Assembly (NCBI RefSeq): GCF_900184965.1
Contig: NZ_FXYA01000002.1
Span: 26,303 to 90,302 of the forward strand
DNA length: 64,000 nucleotides
From: Akkermansia muciniphila
GTDB taxonomy: Bacteria > Verrucomicrobiota > Verrucomicrobiia > Verrucomicrobiales > Akkermansiaceae
Direction of reading: 5' to 3'
Numbering within the stretch: position 1 is the stretch's first letter; every line of letters begins with the position of its first letter. Of the stretch, positions 17,664 through 26,966 are shown piece after piece. The notes below the pieces were generated by a model. It ran no database searches, was not told where the DNA came from, and saw only the letters and a program-made list of their open reading frames with translations. The position numbers were made by a program, and so were the translations under genes.

Positions 17664-19328
17664 ATGAGTCTTTTTGATTCATTAATCACCTTTTTACAGG
17701 GGATGGGCGTCTTCTCCCTATCATGGCAAATGGTAGGGATGTGGGGCATTGCCATCCTGCTCCTGTATCTGGGTGTAGCCAAGCAATATGAACCTCTCCT
17801 GATGGTTCCCATTGCTTTCGGCGCCCTCATCGCCAACATTCCGGACAACGGAATGCTCATCACCCAGCTGAACCAGCAGGTCATTTCCTCCAATGAACAG
17901 GGGGAAGTAACCTCCACGTCCCTGAACAACGTGGGCTACCTGCGCGTTCATGTGGCTCCTCTGCAGCAGGCGCCCGCCAAGGTGCCGGCCAATCTGACCA
18001 CGCCGGAAGCCCGCGCCCAGTATCTGGAAACCATGCAGCAGCCCATGCAGGTTTATCCCGGCAGCCAGCTGACCGTTTCCAAAATCAAGTCCGTGCGGGA
18101 ATCCCAGGAAAAAGCCAAAGCTGACGCCGCCCGTCTGGGAGACGACAGTCTGACGGTGGATCCCAACCTGAAGGACTTCCAGAACGTGACGGAGGACAAC
18201 GGCAATGAGCCGGTCTTCCTGCTCACGAACGGAGAAGGAACCACCGTCGTCCGCCAGCAGGGAGTCAATTACTTTGACACCACCGGCAACCGTGTTCCCG
18301 TGAACCTGAAAACGCAGAAGCTGGAGCCCCTGGTGGTTTCCGCCGCAGGCAAATACGTGGCCGTAGGACAGCATACCCAGGAACTTCTGGTCACCTCCAT
18401 CCACGGGGGCCTGTATGACTGGATCGGGCTGGGCATCAAGGCTGAAATTTTCCCGCCCATCATCTTCCTGGGCGTAGGAGCCCTGACGGACTTCGGCCCG
18501 CTGCTCGCCGCACCGCGCACCCTGCTTCTGGGCGCGGCGGCCCAGGTGGGCGTAGCCGCCACATTCTTCATGGCCCTGTTCATGGGCTTCAACCCGAATG
18601 AAGCCGCCTCCATCGGCATCATCGGCGGAGCTGACGGCCCCACCTCCATCTTCCTGACGATGAAGCTGGCTCCGCACCTGCTGGGCGCCGTGGCCGTGGC
18701 CGCATACACGTACATGTCCCTGGTTCCGCTGATACAGCCGCCCATCATGGCGTTGCTGACGACCAAGAAGGAGCGCCTCATCCGCATGAAATCCCTGCGG
18801 ACGGTCAGCAAGAGCGAAAAACTGTTCTTCGCCGTGCTGGTAACCATTGTCACCATTCTGCTGATTCCGGACGCATCCCCGCTCATCGGCATGCTGATGC
18901 TCGGCAACTTCCTGCGCGAATGCAAGGTGACGGAACGCCTGGTTCAGGCCTCCCAGAATGAAATCATCAACATCGTCACCATCTTCCTGGGAACCTCCGT
19001 GGGTCTCACGATGCAGGGAGACCGCTTCCTGCAGGCGGAAACGCTGCTGATCATTCTGCTGGGCATTGTCGCCTTCGGCGTGGCCACTGCGGGCGGCGTC
19101 ATCGCCGCCAAGCTCATGAACCTCATCTGGCGCAAGAATCCGGTCAACCCCCTCATCGGGTCCGCAGGCGTCTCCGCCGTCCCGATGGCGGCCCGCGTCT
19201 CCCACAATGTGGGCCAGAAGTACGATCCCTCCAACTATCTGCTCATGCACGCCATGGGTCCGAACGTTGCAGGCGTGATCGGCACCGCGGTCATCGCGGG
19301 CTACTACATCGCCACGCTGGCGAAATAA
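17664..19328 (+). CDS. mmdB: Na+-translocating decarboxylase beta subunit with large N-terminal insertion
   Basis: Integral membrane subunit that decarboxylates carboxybiotin and exports Na+. Core motifs are intact: FLGVGALTDFGPL, GIIGGADGPTSIF (the conserved Asp/Gly-rich transport site), VSAVPMAARVSH and HAMGPNVAGVIG. At 554 residues it is well above the usual 375-435. Two N-terminal helices are followed by about 180 mostly hydrophilic residues (about 66-245; 17,859-18,400) rich in Gln, Thr and Asn, inserted where close relatives have a short loop. The insert has no domain I recognise. Coupling with the epimerase and CoA-transferase makes propionate formation energy-conserving. Confidence 0.92.
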   Translation: MSLFDSLITFLQGMGVFSLSWQMVGMWGIAILLLYLGVAKQYEPLLMVPIAFGALIANIPDNGMLITQLNQQVISSNEQGEVTSTSLNNVGYLRVHVAPLQQAPAKVPANLTTPEARAQYLETMQQPMQVYPGSQLTVSKIKSVRESQEKAKADAARLGDDSLTVDPNLKDFQNVTEDNGNEPVFLLTNGEGTTVVRQQGVNYFDTTGNRVPVNLKTQKLEPLVVSAAGKYVAVGQHTQELLVTSIHGGLYDWIGLGIKAEIFPPIIFLGVGALTDFGPLLAAPRTLLLGAAAQVGVAATFFMALFMGFNPNEAASIGIIGGADGPTSIFLTMKLAPHLLGAVAVAAYTYMSLVPLIQPPIMALLTTKKERLIRMKSLRTVSKSEKLFFAVLVTIVTILLIPDASPLIGMLMLGNFLRECKVTERLVQASQNEIINIVTIFLGTSVGLTMQGDRFLQAETLLIILLGIVAFGVATAGGVIAAKLMNLIWRKNPVNPLIGSAGVSAVPMAARVSHNVGQKYDPSNYLLMHAMGPNVAGVIGTAVIAGYYIATLAK

Positions 19329-19364
19329 CCAGAATTAAAATTATTACCGGCCTCGGCCCGTCCC

Positions 19365-20144
19365 ATGAATTCGGCAGCCCCATTTTCCAGCCCTCCGGAG
19401 GAGGAAGGACCATGCGGCGACTGGACTTATCATGAATGGGCCGAGGCTTTTTCCACCAATGACCTGGCCCGCTCCCTGCCCCCGGGGCATATTGCCGTCT
19501 GCCGCGTCCAGACAGGAGGCCGGGGCAGATTCAACCGCAAATGGATAGGGGATAAAGGCGGCCTGTGGGCATCCTTCACCGTTCCCCTGACCGCTCCCGC
19601 GGATGCAGCGGCCGGCGTGCACTGGGGCCATTTGCCCCTGGTTGCGGGACTGGCCCTGTTCAACATGCTCCGCGGCATGGGGCTGGATTCCGTACGCCTG
19701 CGCTGGCCGAACGACCTGCTGGCGGGCAAATCCAAACTGGCGGGAATACTGGTGGAACGCCCGGCGGAGCACATGGCCGTCATCGGCATCGGCATCAATG
19801 TTTTCAATGATGTAGCCTCCATCGCCGGGGAAATCAAGGACCCTCCGGCAAGGCTGTCGGATCTTGTTCGGAACTGCCCTTCGCTTCATGCCGTCATGGC
19901 TTCCCTGGGCAGTCATTTGAACCAGGTTCTCTCCGTCTTTTCCCGCGGCGGCATCCCCGCTCTCCAGGAGGGTCTGGCCCGGGCATGGGCCGGAGAAAGG
20001 CCGGTTTCCATTCTTACGGATGATGAAACCGTCCGGGGCATTTTTACAGGGATTGACGATCAGGGCAATCCTGTGCTATCCCTGCCGTCCGGCGCCGTCC
20101 GCGCCGTGCCGGCGCACCTGATCAACAGGCTTCTCGAAGAATGA
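19365..20144 (+). CDS. birA: Biotin--protein ligase (no DNA-binding domain)
   Basis: A 259-residue ligase that makes biotinyl-AMP and attaches biotin to the lysine of a carrier protein. Signatures are the biotinyl-5'-AMP loop GGRGRFNRKW, GLWASF, LRWPNDLL with the conserved lysine in GKSKLAGILVE, and IGIGINV; a C-terminal SH3-like domain follows. The helix-turn-helix of E. coli BirA is absent, so it should be a pure enzyme rather than a repressor. It starts 36 bp after mmdB, and the likely client is the EAMKMN carrier in the same cluster. Confidence 0.92.
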   Translation: MNSAAPFSSPPEEEGPCGDWTYHEWAEAFSTNDLARSLPPGHIAVCRVQTGGRGRFNRKWIGDKGGLWASFTVPLTAPADAAAGVHWGHLPLVAGLALFNMLRGMGLDSVRLRWPNDLLAGKSKLAGILVERPAEHMAVIGIGINVFNDVASIAGEIKDPPARLSDLVRNCPSLHAVMASLGSHLNQVLSVFSRGGIPALQEGLARAWAGERPVSILTDDETVRGIFTGIDDQGNPVLSLPSGAVRAVPAHLINRLLEE

Positions 20145-20204
20145 GCCTGCCGCTCCGTTTTTACACGGGGTTTCTTTCTTTTTCATCCAACAAAAATCAC
20201 TGAC

Positions 20205-21701
20205 ATGAGTTACAAGGTACTGACACCAGAAGAAGCAGCAAGCCTGATCAAGCATGGCCACCATATTGGGCTGAGCGGATTCACTCCCGCCGGAACGGCC
20301 AAGGCCGTTACGGCCGCGCTGGCAAAAATTGCAGAAGCGGAACACGAAAAGGGGAACCCCTTCCAGGTGAGCGTTTTCACCGGCGCTTCCACCGGCGATT
20401 CCTGCGACGGGATCCTTTCCCGGGCCAAGGCGATCCGCTACCGCGCTCCCTACACCACCAACGTTGACTTCCGCAAGGCGGTGAACAACGGGGAAATCGC
20501 CTATAATGACATCCATCTGTCCCAGATGGCCCAGGAAGTGCGCTACGGGTTCATGGGCAACGTGGACGTCGCCATTATTGAAGCCTGTGAAGTCACGGCT
20601 GACGGCAAAATTTATCTGACGGCCGCGGGCGGGATCGCTCCCACCATCTGCCGCCTGGCAGACAAAATTATCGTGGAATTAAACGCCGCCCACAGCAAGA
20701 GCGCCATGGGCCTGCATGACGTTTACGAACCCCTGGATCCTCCCTACCGCCGTGAAATTTCCATCTTCAAACCCAGCGACCGCATCGGCAAGCCGTACAT
20801 CCAGGTTGACCCGAAGAAGATTGTGGGCGTGGTGGAAACCAACTGGCCGGACGAAGCCCGCTCCTTCGCCGCAGCGGATCCCCTGACTGATAAAATCGGG
20901 CAGAACGTGGCCGATTTCCTGGCCGCCGACATGAAACGGGGCATCATTCCCTCTACATTCCTGCCTCTCCAGTCCGGCGTAGGCAACATCGCAAACGCGG
21001 TGCTGGGCGCCCTGGGCCGCGACAAGACGATTCCCGCGTTCGAGATGTACACGGAAGTCATCCAGAACTCCGTCATCGGCCTGATCCGGGAAGGCCGCGT
21101 AAAGTTCGGCAGCGCCTGCTCCCTGACCGTAACGAACGACTGCCTGGAAGGCATTTACAGGGATATGGACTTTTTCCGCGACAAACTGGTGCTCCGCCCC
21201 TCGGAAATATCCAACAGTCCGGAAGTTATCCGCCGTCTCGGCGTCATCTCCATCAACACCGCCATTGAAGCCGACATTTACGGGAACGTCAACTCCACGC
21301 ACATCGGCGGCACGAAGATGATGAACGGCATCGGCGGCTCCGGCGACTTCACGCGCAACGCCTACATCTCCATTTTCACCTGCCCGTCCGTTGCCAAGGA
21401 CGGCAAGATCAGCGCCATCGTCCCCATGGTTTCCCACCATGACCATACGGAACATGACGTCAATATCATTATTACCGAGCAGGGGGTCGCGGACCTGCGC
21501 GGCAAGAGCCCGAAAGAACGCGCCCAGACCATTATTGAAAACTGCGTCCACCCGGATTACAAAAACATCCTCTGGGATTACCTGAAGCTGTCTGACGGCA
21601 AAGCCCAGACGCCGCAATCTATCAAGGCCGCTTTGGGCATGCATGCCGAACTGGCCAGGAGCGGAGACATGAAGAATGTCGACTGGGCCCAGTATAAGTA
21701 A
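20205..21701 (+). CDS. Acetyl-CoA hydrolase/transferase family CoA-transferase (probably propionyl-CoA:succinate)
   Basis: A 498-residue family I CoA-transferase like Cat1, AarC and ScpC. Visible marks are GLSGFTPAGTAKAV at the N-terminus, FMGNVDVAIIEACEV, the GVGNIANAVLGAL loop, the probable catalytic glutamate in MYTEVIQ (Glu284), and TEQGVADLRGKSP near the end. Placed after the methylmalonyl-CoA decarboxylase genes, the natural role is moving CoA from propionyl-CoA to succinate, closing the cycle that yields propionate. Acetyl-CoA:succinate exchange cannot be excluded from sequence. The gene ends in a strong terminator that probably closes the transcript. Confidence 0.9.
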   Translation: MSYKVLTPEEAASLIKHGHHIGLSGFTPAGTAKAVTAALAKIAEAEHEKGNPFQVSVFTGASTGDSCDGILSRAKAIRYRAPYTTNVDFRKAVNNGEIAYNDIHLSQMAQEVRYGFMGNVDVAIIEACEVTADGKIYLTAAGGIAPTICRLADKIIVELNAAHSKSAMGLHDVYEPLDPPYRREISIFKPSDRIGKPYIQVDPKKIVGVVETNWPDEARSFAAADPLTDKIGQNVADFLAADMKRGIIPSTFLPLQSGVGNIANAVLGALGRDKTIPAFEMYTEVIQNSVIGLIREGRVKFGSACSLTVTNDCLEGIYRDMDFFRDKLVLRPSEISNSPEVIRRLGVISINTAIEADIYGNVNSTHIGGTKMMNGIGGSGDFTRNAYISIFTCPSVAKDGKISAIVPMVSHHDHTEHDVNIIITEQGVADLRGKSPKERAQTIIENCVHPDYKNILWDYLKLSDGKAQTPQSIKAALGMHAELARSGDMKNVDWAQYK

Positions 21702-21754
21702 TTCCCGCATGCCGTCATTCGCATTGGCATCCATGAATTCACGCTGACTACTCA

Positions 21755-21793
21755 GGACCGCTTCCGCAAAGGGAGCGGTCCTTTTCCTTTTTT
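21755..21793 (+). terminator. Rho-independent terminator closing the propionate cluster
   Basis: GGACCGCT and AGCGGTCC pair around an 11-nt loop and are followed by TTTTCCTTTTTT, 50 bp after the CoA-transferase stop. Confidence 0.88.
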
Positions 21794-21821
21794 CCGTTCC
21801 CCGCTCCCCCGTCTCTTCATC

Positions 21822-22523
21822 ATGAACTGGATGATTTACCCCGCCGCCAAGGCTTTCATCAAAGTCTGCGCCGTCCTTTTCGGCGCGGGCGTCGCAACGG
21901 CTGTCCTTATCCATCTGTTCATGCCCTGGTTCCTCCGCTCTCCCCGGACAGCCGCGCCCTTCCTGCTTTTGGGGACAGGGGCGGAATTGCTCTCCATCCT
22001 TTCCCTGTCCCTCCTCCTATTCTGGGGCGCCAGAGTTCTGCTGGCCTCCCGGGGAAGCAGGATAACAAGAAATCTGAGCGTGCTGGCCTTGCTGCCCGCC
22101 CTGTACGCGCTCCTCATTCCCTTTGCGGGCATGCCCGCCCCATCGCAATACACGGAAATGGACAGGGTTTGGGAGATCCTCCTCCTTCTGGCGGCCGTCA
22201 CTTCTTTTTTTTCCTTCCCTTATACGGCGGGATACGGCGCCGCAGGCAGAAAATTATTCCTGTCCTGGGGAATTGCGGCGGCGGGCTGCGGGTTGCAGAG
22301 CGCCCTGTTCTTTCTCGCCGTCCTGTTGCGGCAGTTCCTGTCCACCGCGGTTCCCTCCCTGGCTGCGCCAACTGCATGGCTGGCCGTTCTCCTGTCCTGC
22401 GGCCTGGAAATCATGCTGGCGGCCCTTTCCGTCATTCTGGCGCGGCGCCTGTTCAAAAATGTCATGTCCATAGCGTCCATGCCGGAACCGATGGATCCCG
22501 CCATGCCGGGCAACCGCCCCTGA
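21822..22523 (+). CDS. Polytopic membrane protein, unknown function
   Basis: A 233-residue hydrophobic protein with about six predicted membrane helices (roughly 8-32, 45-70, 84-105, 115-133, 144-170, 178-208) and short loops. I recognise no family. It follows the terminator of the propionate cluster, so it likely has its own promoter. The C-terminus ends in a short Met/Pro-rich tail. Confidence 0.6.
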   Translation: MNWMIYPAAKAFIKVCAVLFGAGVATAVLIHLFMPWFLRSPRTAAPFLLLGTGAELLSILSLSLLLFWGARVLLASRGSRITRNLSVLALLPALYALLIPFAGMPAPSQYTEMDRVWEILLLLAAVTSFFSFPYTAGYGAAGRKLFLSWGIAAAGCGLQSALFFLAVLLRQFLSTAVPSLAAPTAWLAVLLSCGLEIMLAALSVILARRLFKNVMSIASMPEPMDPAMPGNRP

Positions 22524-22766
22524 CTTCCTCCCTGCCTTCATGTTTACAGCCAGTTGGAAGGGGTTACCCCCAGTCCGCGGCATGAATACGTGAACCGCTC
22601 ACGGCATGAAAGGCTTTTACGGCCTTGAGCAGACAACGTCCGGAAATTTCCGCCGGCACGGCCACCGCATGGAAAACATCGCCGGGAAGCAAACCGCCCC
22701 CTCCCACGAAAACCAAGGGATTTGCAGGGTCGCCCCTTCCAGTTCCCTTGCTGACCTCAGACAGCC

Positions 22767-23630
22767 CTATTTCACCAATTCATCCAAATACCGGCCATAA
22801 CCGTTATTGTTCATGGCTCCGGCCTGGGAACGCAGCGTCTCCGGGGAAATCCAGCCGTTATTAAAGGCTATCTCCTCCAGGCACGCCACCTTGAACCCCT
22901 GGTGATGCTCCAACGTGCGAACGAACATGGAAGCCTCCAGAAGGGTATCGTGCGTGCCCGTATCCAGCCACGTATAGCCGCGCGCCAGCTTTTCCACGCG
23001 CAACAGGCCCTGCTTCAGGTATTCCTGATTCACGGAGGTAATTTCCAACTCGCCCCGGGAGGACTTGGGAATCCTTTTGGCGATCTCCACCACCCGGTTG
23101 TCGTAAAAATAGAGGCCCGTCACCGCCATGTCCGATTTGGGCCTCAGCGGTTTTTCCTCAATGGATACCGCCTTCCCCTCATCATTGAATTCCACTACCC
23201 CGAAACGCTGCGGGTCATGCACCTGGTAACCGAAAATGGTCGCTCCGCTCGTCAGTTTGGCGGCCCGCCTCAGCTTCTCCGTCAGGCCGCGCCCGTAAAA
23301 AATATTGTCCCCCAGCACCAGGGCTACGGAATCCTTTCCGATGAACTCCTCTCCAATAATAAATGCCTGCGCCAGCCCCTCCGGCCTGGGTTGCTCCCTG
23401 TATTCAAAGGAGACGCCGAACCTGCTGCCGTCCCCCAGCAAATCCCGGTACAGGGGCAGGTCCCGGGGCGTGGAAATGATGAGGATTTCCCGTATTCCGG
23501 CCAGCATCAGCACGGAGATGGGATAATAAACCATCGGCTTATCGTAAACGGGCAGCAGTTGCTTGCTGACGGAAAGCGTAACGGGATGCAGCCGCGTGCC
23601 GCTTCCCCCGGCCAGAACAATACCTTTCAT
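22767..23630 (-). CDS. rfbA: Glucose-1-phosphate thymidylyltransferase
   Basis: Makes dTDP-glucose from dTTP and glucose-1-phosphate, the first step toward dTDP-rhamnose and related sugars. The 287-residue length is standard. Signatures are [18 protein letters not shown] (nucleotide-binding loop), [37 protein letters not shown] and the late [16 protein letters not shown]. It starts 10 bp after the rfbB stop, so the two form an operon. rfbC and rfbD are not in the window. Confidence 0.97.
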   Translation of the reverse strand: MKGIVLAGGSGTRLHPVTLSVSKQLLPVYDKPMVYYPISVLMLAGIREILIISTPRDLPLYRDLLGDGSRFGVSFEYREQPRPEGLAQAFIIGEEFIGKDSVALVLGDNIFYGRGLTEKLRRAAKLTSGATIFGYQVHDPQRFGVVEFNDEGKAVSIEEKPLRPKSDMAVTGLYFYDNRVVEIAKRIPKSSRGELEITSVNQEYLKQGLLRVEKLARGYTWLDTGTHDTLLEASMFVRTLEHHQGFKVACLEEIAFNNGWISPETLRSQAGAMNNNGYGRYLDELVK

Positions 23631-23639
23631 ATCAACCTC

Positions 23640-24692
23640 CTAGCCATTGGTTCCAAGACGTTCCAGGCGGTATTCCCCGGACAGGATGCCCCGCCACCAT
23701 TCCTCATGGTCCAGATACCACTGAATGGTCTTTCTGAATCCGGAAGAATGGTCCTGGCGCGGAGCCCATCCCAATTCCCTCCGTATTTTGGAAGCGTCAA
23801 TCGCATAGCGCAGGTCATGGCCCGGCCTGTCCTGAACAAAGGTGATTTGCTCCCGGTAGCTCCGGCCGTCCGTTCGCGGCCGCAATTCATCCAGATGGGA
23901 ACACAGCAGCTCCACCAGTTCCAGATTGGTCTTCTCGTTATTGCCGCCGATGTTGTACGTCTCTCCGGGTTTTCCGCAGGAAACGACCTTCAGCAGCGCC
24001 TCGCAGTGATCCCCCACATACAGCCAATCCCTCACGTTTTCCCCTTTGCCGTATACAGGGATGGGGTCCCCGCCCAGCGCTTTCAGGATAACGACGGGGA
24101 TCAGCTTTTCCGGGAACTGGTAAGGGCCGTAATTGTTGGAACAGTTGGTGATCAGCACGGGCAGCCCGTACGTATCGTGCCAGGCGCGCACCAGGTGGTC
24201 GCTGGAAGCCTTGCTGGCGGAATACGGGGAATGGGGGCGATACGGCGTGGATTCCGTGAACAGGCCTTCCTTTCCCAGGGAGCCGTACACCTCATCCGTG
24301 GAAATGTGATGGAAGCGGAAGCGCTCCTTTTTCTCCCCTTCTAGGGAGCGATAATATTCCAGGGCGGCCTGAAGCAAGGAAAAAGTGCCCATGACGTTGG
24401 TGGTCATAAAGTTTCCCGGATCGTCAATGGAACGGTCCACATGGGACTCCGCCGCCAGGTGCATTACCCAGTCCGGCCCGTACTCCCGCAGGGTGCGGCT
24501 CATCAGGGAAGCGTCCCGGACGTCGGCGTGCAGAAAGCGGTATGCCGGGGAATCCGCCAAACCGTCCAGGGAATGGATGTTGCCGGCATAGGTCAGGGCG
24601 TCAATATTCAGGACTTCATGGCCGCGCTCCAGCAGCAGCCTGACCAGATTGGAGCCAATGAATCCGGCGCCGCCCGTAACGATAACTTTCAT
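23640..24692 (-). CDS. rfbB: dTDP-glucose 4,6-dehydratase
   Basis: Converts dTDP-glucose to dTDP-4-keto-6-deoxyglucose with bound NAD. I start at the ATG giving [17 protein letters not shown], because the Rossmann glycine motif normally begins within ten residues; the in-frame ATG 13 codons upstream is unlikely. Other marks are [22 protein letters not shown] and the catalytic [10 protein letters not shown] tyrosine-lysine pair. At 350 residues it is normal in length. It is the upstream gene of an rfbB-rfbA operon feeding surface polysaccharide synthesis. Confidence 0.97.
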   Translation of the reverse strand: MKVIVTGGAGFIGSNLVRLLLERGHEVLNIDALTYAGNIHSLDGLADSPAYRFLHADVRDASLMSRTLREYGPDWVMHLAAESHVDRSIDDPGNFMTTNVMGTFSLLQAALEYYRSLEGEKKERFRFHHISTDEVYGSLGKEGLFTESTPYRPHSPYSASKASSDHLVRAWHDTYGLPVLITNCSNNYGPYQFPEKLIPVVILKALGGDPIPVYGKGENVRDWLYVGDHCEALLKVVSCGKPGETYNIGGNNEKTNLELVELLCSHLDELRPRTDGRSYREQITFVQDRPGHDLRYAIDASKIRRELGWAPRQDHSSGFRKTIQWYLDHEEWWRGILSGEYRLERLGTNG

Positions 24693-24749
24693 AGCACTGT
24701 TTTCAGGGAAAGATGCGGCGCCATTATACAACAGCGGCGTTTTTTTTCA

Positions 24750-24790
24750 AAACAAATCCGCCCATGCCGCGGGAACGCAGCGGCATGGGC
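24750..24790 (-). terminator. Terminator of pfkA
   Basis: Perfect 11-bp stem (GCCCATGCCGC / GCGGCATGGGC) with a 9-nt loop, then GGATTTGTTTTG on the minus strand, 35 bp beyond the pfkA stop. Confidence 0.8.
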
Positions 24791-24824
24791 GCGGAAAAGC
24801 GGGGATCCGTAACCGCAGAGACGG

Positions 24825-25787
24825 CTAGCAGCTCAGCTCCCGGCAAAGGTTGATGATATCCTGGTTCACGGAGTACTGCTGCCCGGCCACGGAATCCAGG
24901 GAGGCATAGCCGTACTGGCCGTCATGATACACCATGATCTGGTTGATGTCCCCATTGTTAAGAGCTTCCACGGCGCGGGTGGCAAAACGGGTCCCCATCA
25001 GGCGGTCACGGGCGGTGGGGGAACCGCCGCGCTGCACATGGCCCAGCACGGTCAGGCGGGTATCCATGCCGGCGCGTTCCGTCAGCCAGCGGGTCAGGTA
25101 CTGCGCCACGCGGGTGCCTTCCGCCACCACGGCAATGATGCAGCTTCCCTCCTCATTGATGACAGGCTGGAGGCGCTTGTAAATGGATTCCAGGTCATAC
25201 GGAATTTCAGGGACAATGCAGATGTCCGCCGCGCTGCAAAGAGCGGTGGTCATCGCCAGATAGCCGCAGTCCCGGCCCATCGTTTCAATCACGAAAGCGC
25301 GGTGATGGGAACGGGCCGTATCACGAACGGAATCAATGCAGTCCAGAATCACGTTCTGGGCCGTGTCCACGCCCAGGCAGTAGTCCGTACCGGCAATGTC
25401 GTTGTCAATCGTGGCCGGAATACCGGCGAAAGGCACTTCAAAATCATTGAAAAAGTCGTTCAGGGCGCGGAAAGAGCCGTCTCCGCCCATAATGATGAGC
25501 TTGTCGATGTTGCGTTCCTTCAGATGCTCGTAGGCCTGCCTGCGGAATTCGTAGTCGAAAAAGCGCTTGGACCGTGAAGAACGGAGGAGAGTTCCGCCCC
25601 TGTAGATCATGTCGCTGGTCAGCTCCCGGGTAGCTTCCTTGATTTTTCCATCAATCAGTCCTTCCAAACCGTCATAAACAACGTACGGATTCATTCCAAG
25701 CTGGCGGGCATGGTCCACTGCCGCCTTGATCGCCGGGTTCATTCCGGCGGCGTCGCCGCCAGATGTCATAATGGCTATTCCACTCAT
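24825..25787 (-). CDS. pfkA: 6-phosphofructokinase, ATP-dependent type
   Basis: Phosphorylates fructose-6-phosphate in glycolysis. The 320 residues match bacterial PfkA: TSGGDAAGMNPAIK (ATP site), GGDGSFRA with the glycine that marks ATP rather than pyrophosphate use, PATIDNDIAGTDY with the catalytic Asp, METMGRxxG-like IETMGRDCG, and GHVQRGGSPTARDR. The position occupied by lysine in PPi-dependent enzymes is alanine here. It is monocistronic with its own terminator. Confidence 0.95.
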   Translation of the reverse strand: MSGIAIMTSGGDAAGMNPAIKAAVDHARQLGMNPYVVYDGLEGLIDGKIKEATRELTSDMIYRGGTLLRSSRSKRFFDYEFRRQAYEHLKERNIDKLIIMGGDGSFRALNDFFNDFEVPFAGIPATIDNDIAGTDYCLGVDTAQNVILDCIDSVRDTARSHHRAFVIETMGRDCGYLAMTTALCSAADICIVPEIPYDLESIYKRLQPVINEEGSCIIAVVAEGTRVAQYLTRWLTERAGMDTRLTVLGHVQRGGSPTARDRLMGTRFATRAVEALNNGDINQIMVYHDGQYGYASLDSVAGQQYSVNQDIINLCRELSC

Positions 25788-25897
25788 AAGTAATAAGGTT
25801 AACTTGTCCGGGGGGAAATGTTACCGGGCGGAACAAATAATGCAAGCGCGGAGTTTTTACTGGCGCAATAAACGGTAACGCTTCATGATGCGGAGGC

Positions 25898-26629
25898 ATG
25901 AACGACACTGCAGCAGCCATTCTGAAAGCCACGGCCGCCCTCCGGGACGGCACGGAACGGCTCCGGTTCGGAGCTCCGGTCCATGTTACCTACAACCCTC
26001 TTACTTATGCATGGAACCCGCATGAACAGTATGTGCGCACCTATGGAAACGGGGAAAAGGGCCATTTGTTCCTGGGCATGAATCCCGGCCCCTTCGGCAT
26101 GGCCCAGACGGGCGTCCCCTTCGGGGAAGTGGATGCCGTCGTCAACTGGCTGCACATCCGCGGAGAGGTGGGGCGTCCGGAACATACCCATCCCAAACGT
26201 CCCGTGGAAGGCTTCGGCTGCCCCAGGTCGGAAGTCAGCGGCCGCCGCCTGTGGGGACTTTTCGCGGAAGCTTTCGGCACCGCGGAAAACTTCTTCCGGC
26301 ACAATTACGTGGCCAATTACTGCCCGCTGATCTGGATGGGCGCCACCGGGGCCAACATCACGCCGGACAAACTGCCGGCGGAACAGCGCGCCGCCGTGGA
26401 CGCGGTATGCATGGAGCACCTGCTTTCCCTCATCACCATCCTGAATCCCCATACGCTGGTAGGGGTGGGAGCCTACGCCACGCAGAAACTGCGGGACGCC
26501 GCCTCCCGGCTCCCCGGCAAGAACTTCACCATCGGCACGTTGCTCCACCCAAGCCCCGCCAGCCCCATCGCCAACAAACTCTGGCCGGAACGCCCCATCC
26601 AGCAGCTTAAGGAACTGGGCATTTTATAA
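25898..26629 (+). CDS. SMUG1-type uracil-DNA glycosylase
   Basis: A 243-residue base-excision repair enzyme of UDG family 3. The motif A stretch GMNPGPFGMAQTGVPFG (60-76) is essentially that of animal SMUG1, and motif B is HPSPASP near residue 217, with the catalytic histidine. NYCPLIW and GVGAYA are also family-like. It should remove uracil and oxidised pyrimidines such as 5-hydroxymethyluracil from DNA. A good ribosome-binding site (GGAGG) lies directly before the ATG. SMUG1 is uncommon in bacteria but is known from a few lineages, including Verrucomicrobiota. Confidence 0.9.
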   Translation: MNDTAAAILKATAALRDGTERLRFGAPVHVTYNPLTYAWNPHEQYVRTYGNGEKGHLFLGMNPGPFGMAQTGVPFGEVDAVVNWLHIRGEVGRPEHTHPKRPVEGFGCPRSEVSGRRLWGLFAEAFGTAENFFRHNYVANYCPLIWMGATGANITPDKLPAEQRAAVDAVCMEHLLSLITILNPHTLVGVGAYATQKLRDAASRLPGKNFTIGTLLHPSPASPIANKLWPERPIQQLKELGIL

Positions 26630-26966
26630 AGAATGGGGAGGTTAGAGCGGAGAGTTCCGTGACATGAAAGGAATCACCGGAGCAACAAGCCGGAAATTTG
26701 CGGTTCATGCTGTTCACCTGCGGCAATTCCCGCGCCACGGCGGGAGCGGGCCCGTGTTTTCAAACAATGATTGAGACGCGGCGCCGGCGTCACCGGGGCG
26801 GAGAAGGACATAAACGCCTCCCCGCCTCCATTGCAAAAACAGCCTTCCGCCAGACCAATCATCATCTTTAGCCGGAAAACCCTCCGCTCTCCCCCGCAGG
26901 CCTTTTTACTGGACAGGGAGAAAAGGGTTCCGTACAGTTTCCGCGATCTTCAAGCGTTCCGAATTT
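26630..26966. other. Intergenic region upstream of gatB
   Basis: About 340 bp without a gene I can support. Short frames on both strands have no recognisable content. It should hold the gatB promoter, but I see no convincing -35/-10 pair, riboswitch or terminator. Confidence 0.45.

Noticed and set aside
22902..24344. A 480-codon plus-strand frame opposite rfbA and rfbB
   Set aside because: Both rfb genes are certain on the other strand, and the frame crosses their junction without domain content.
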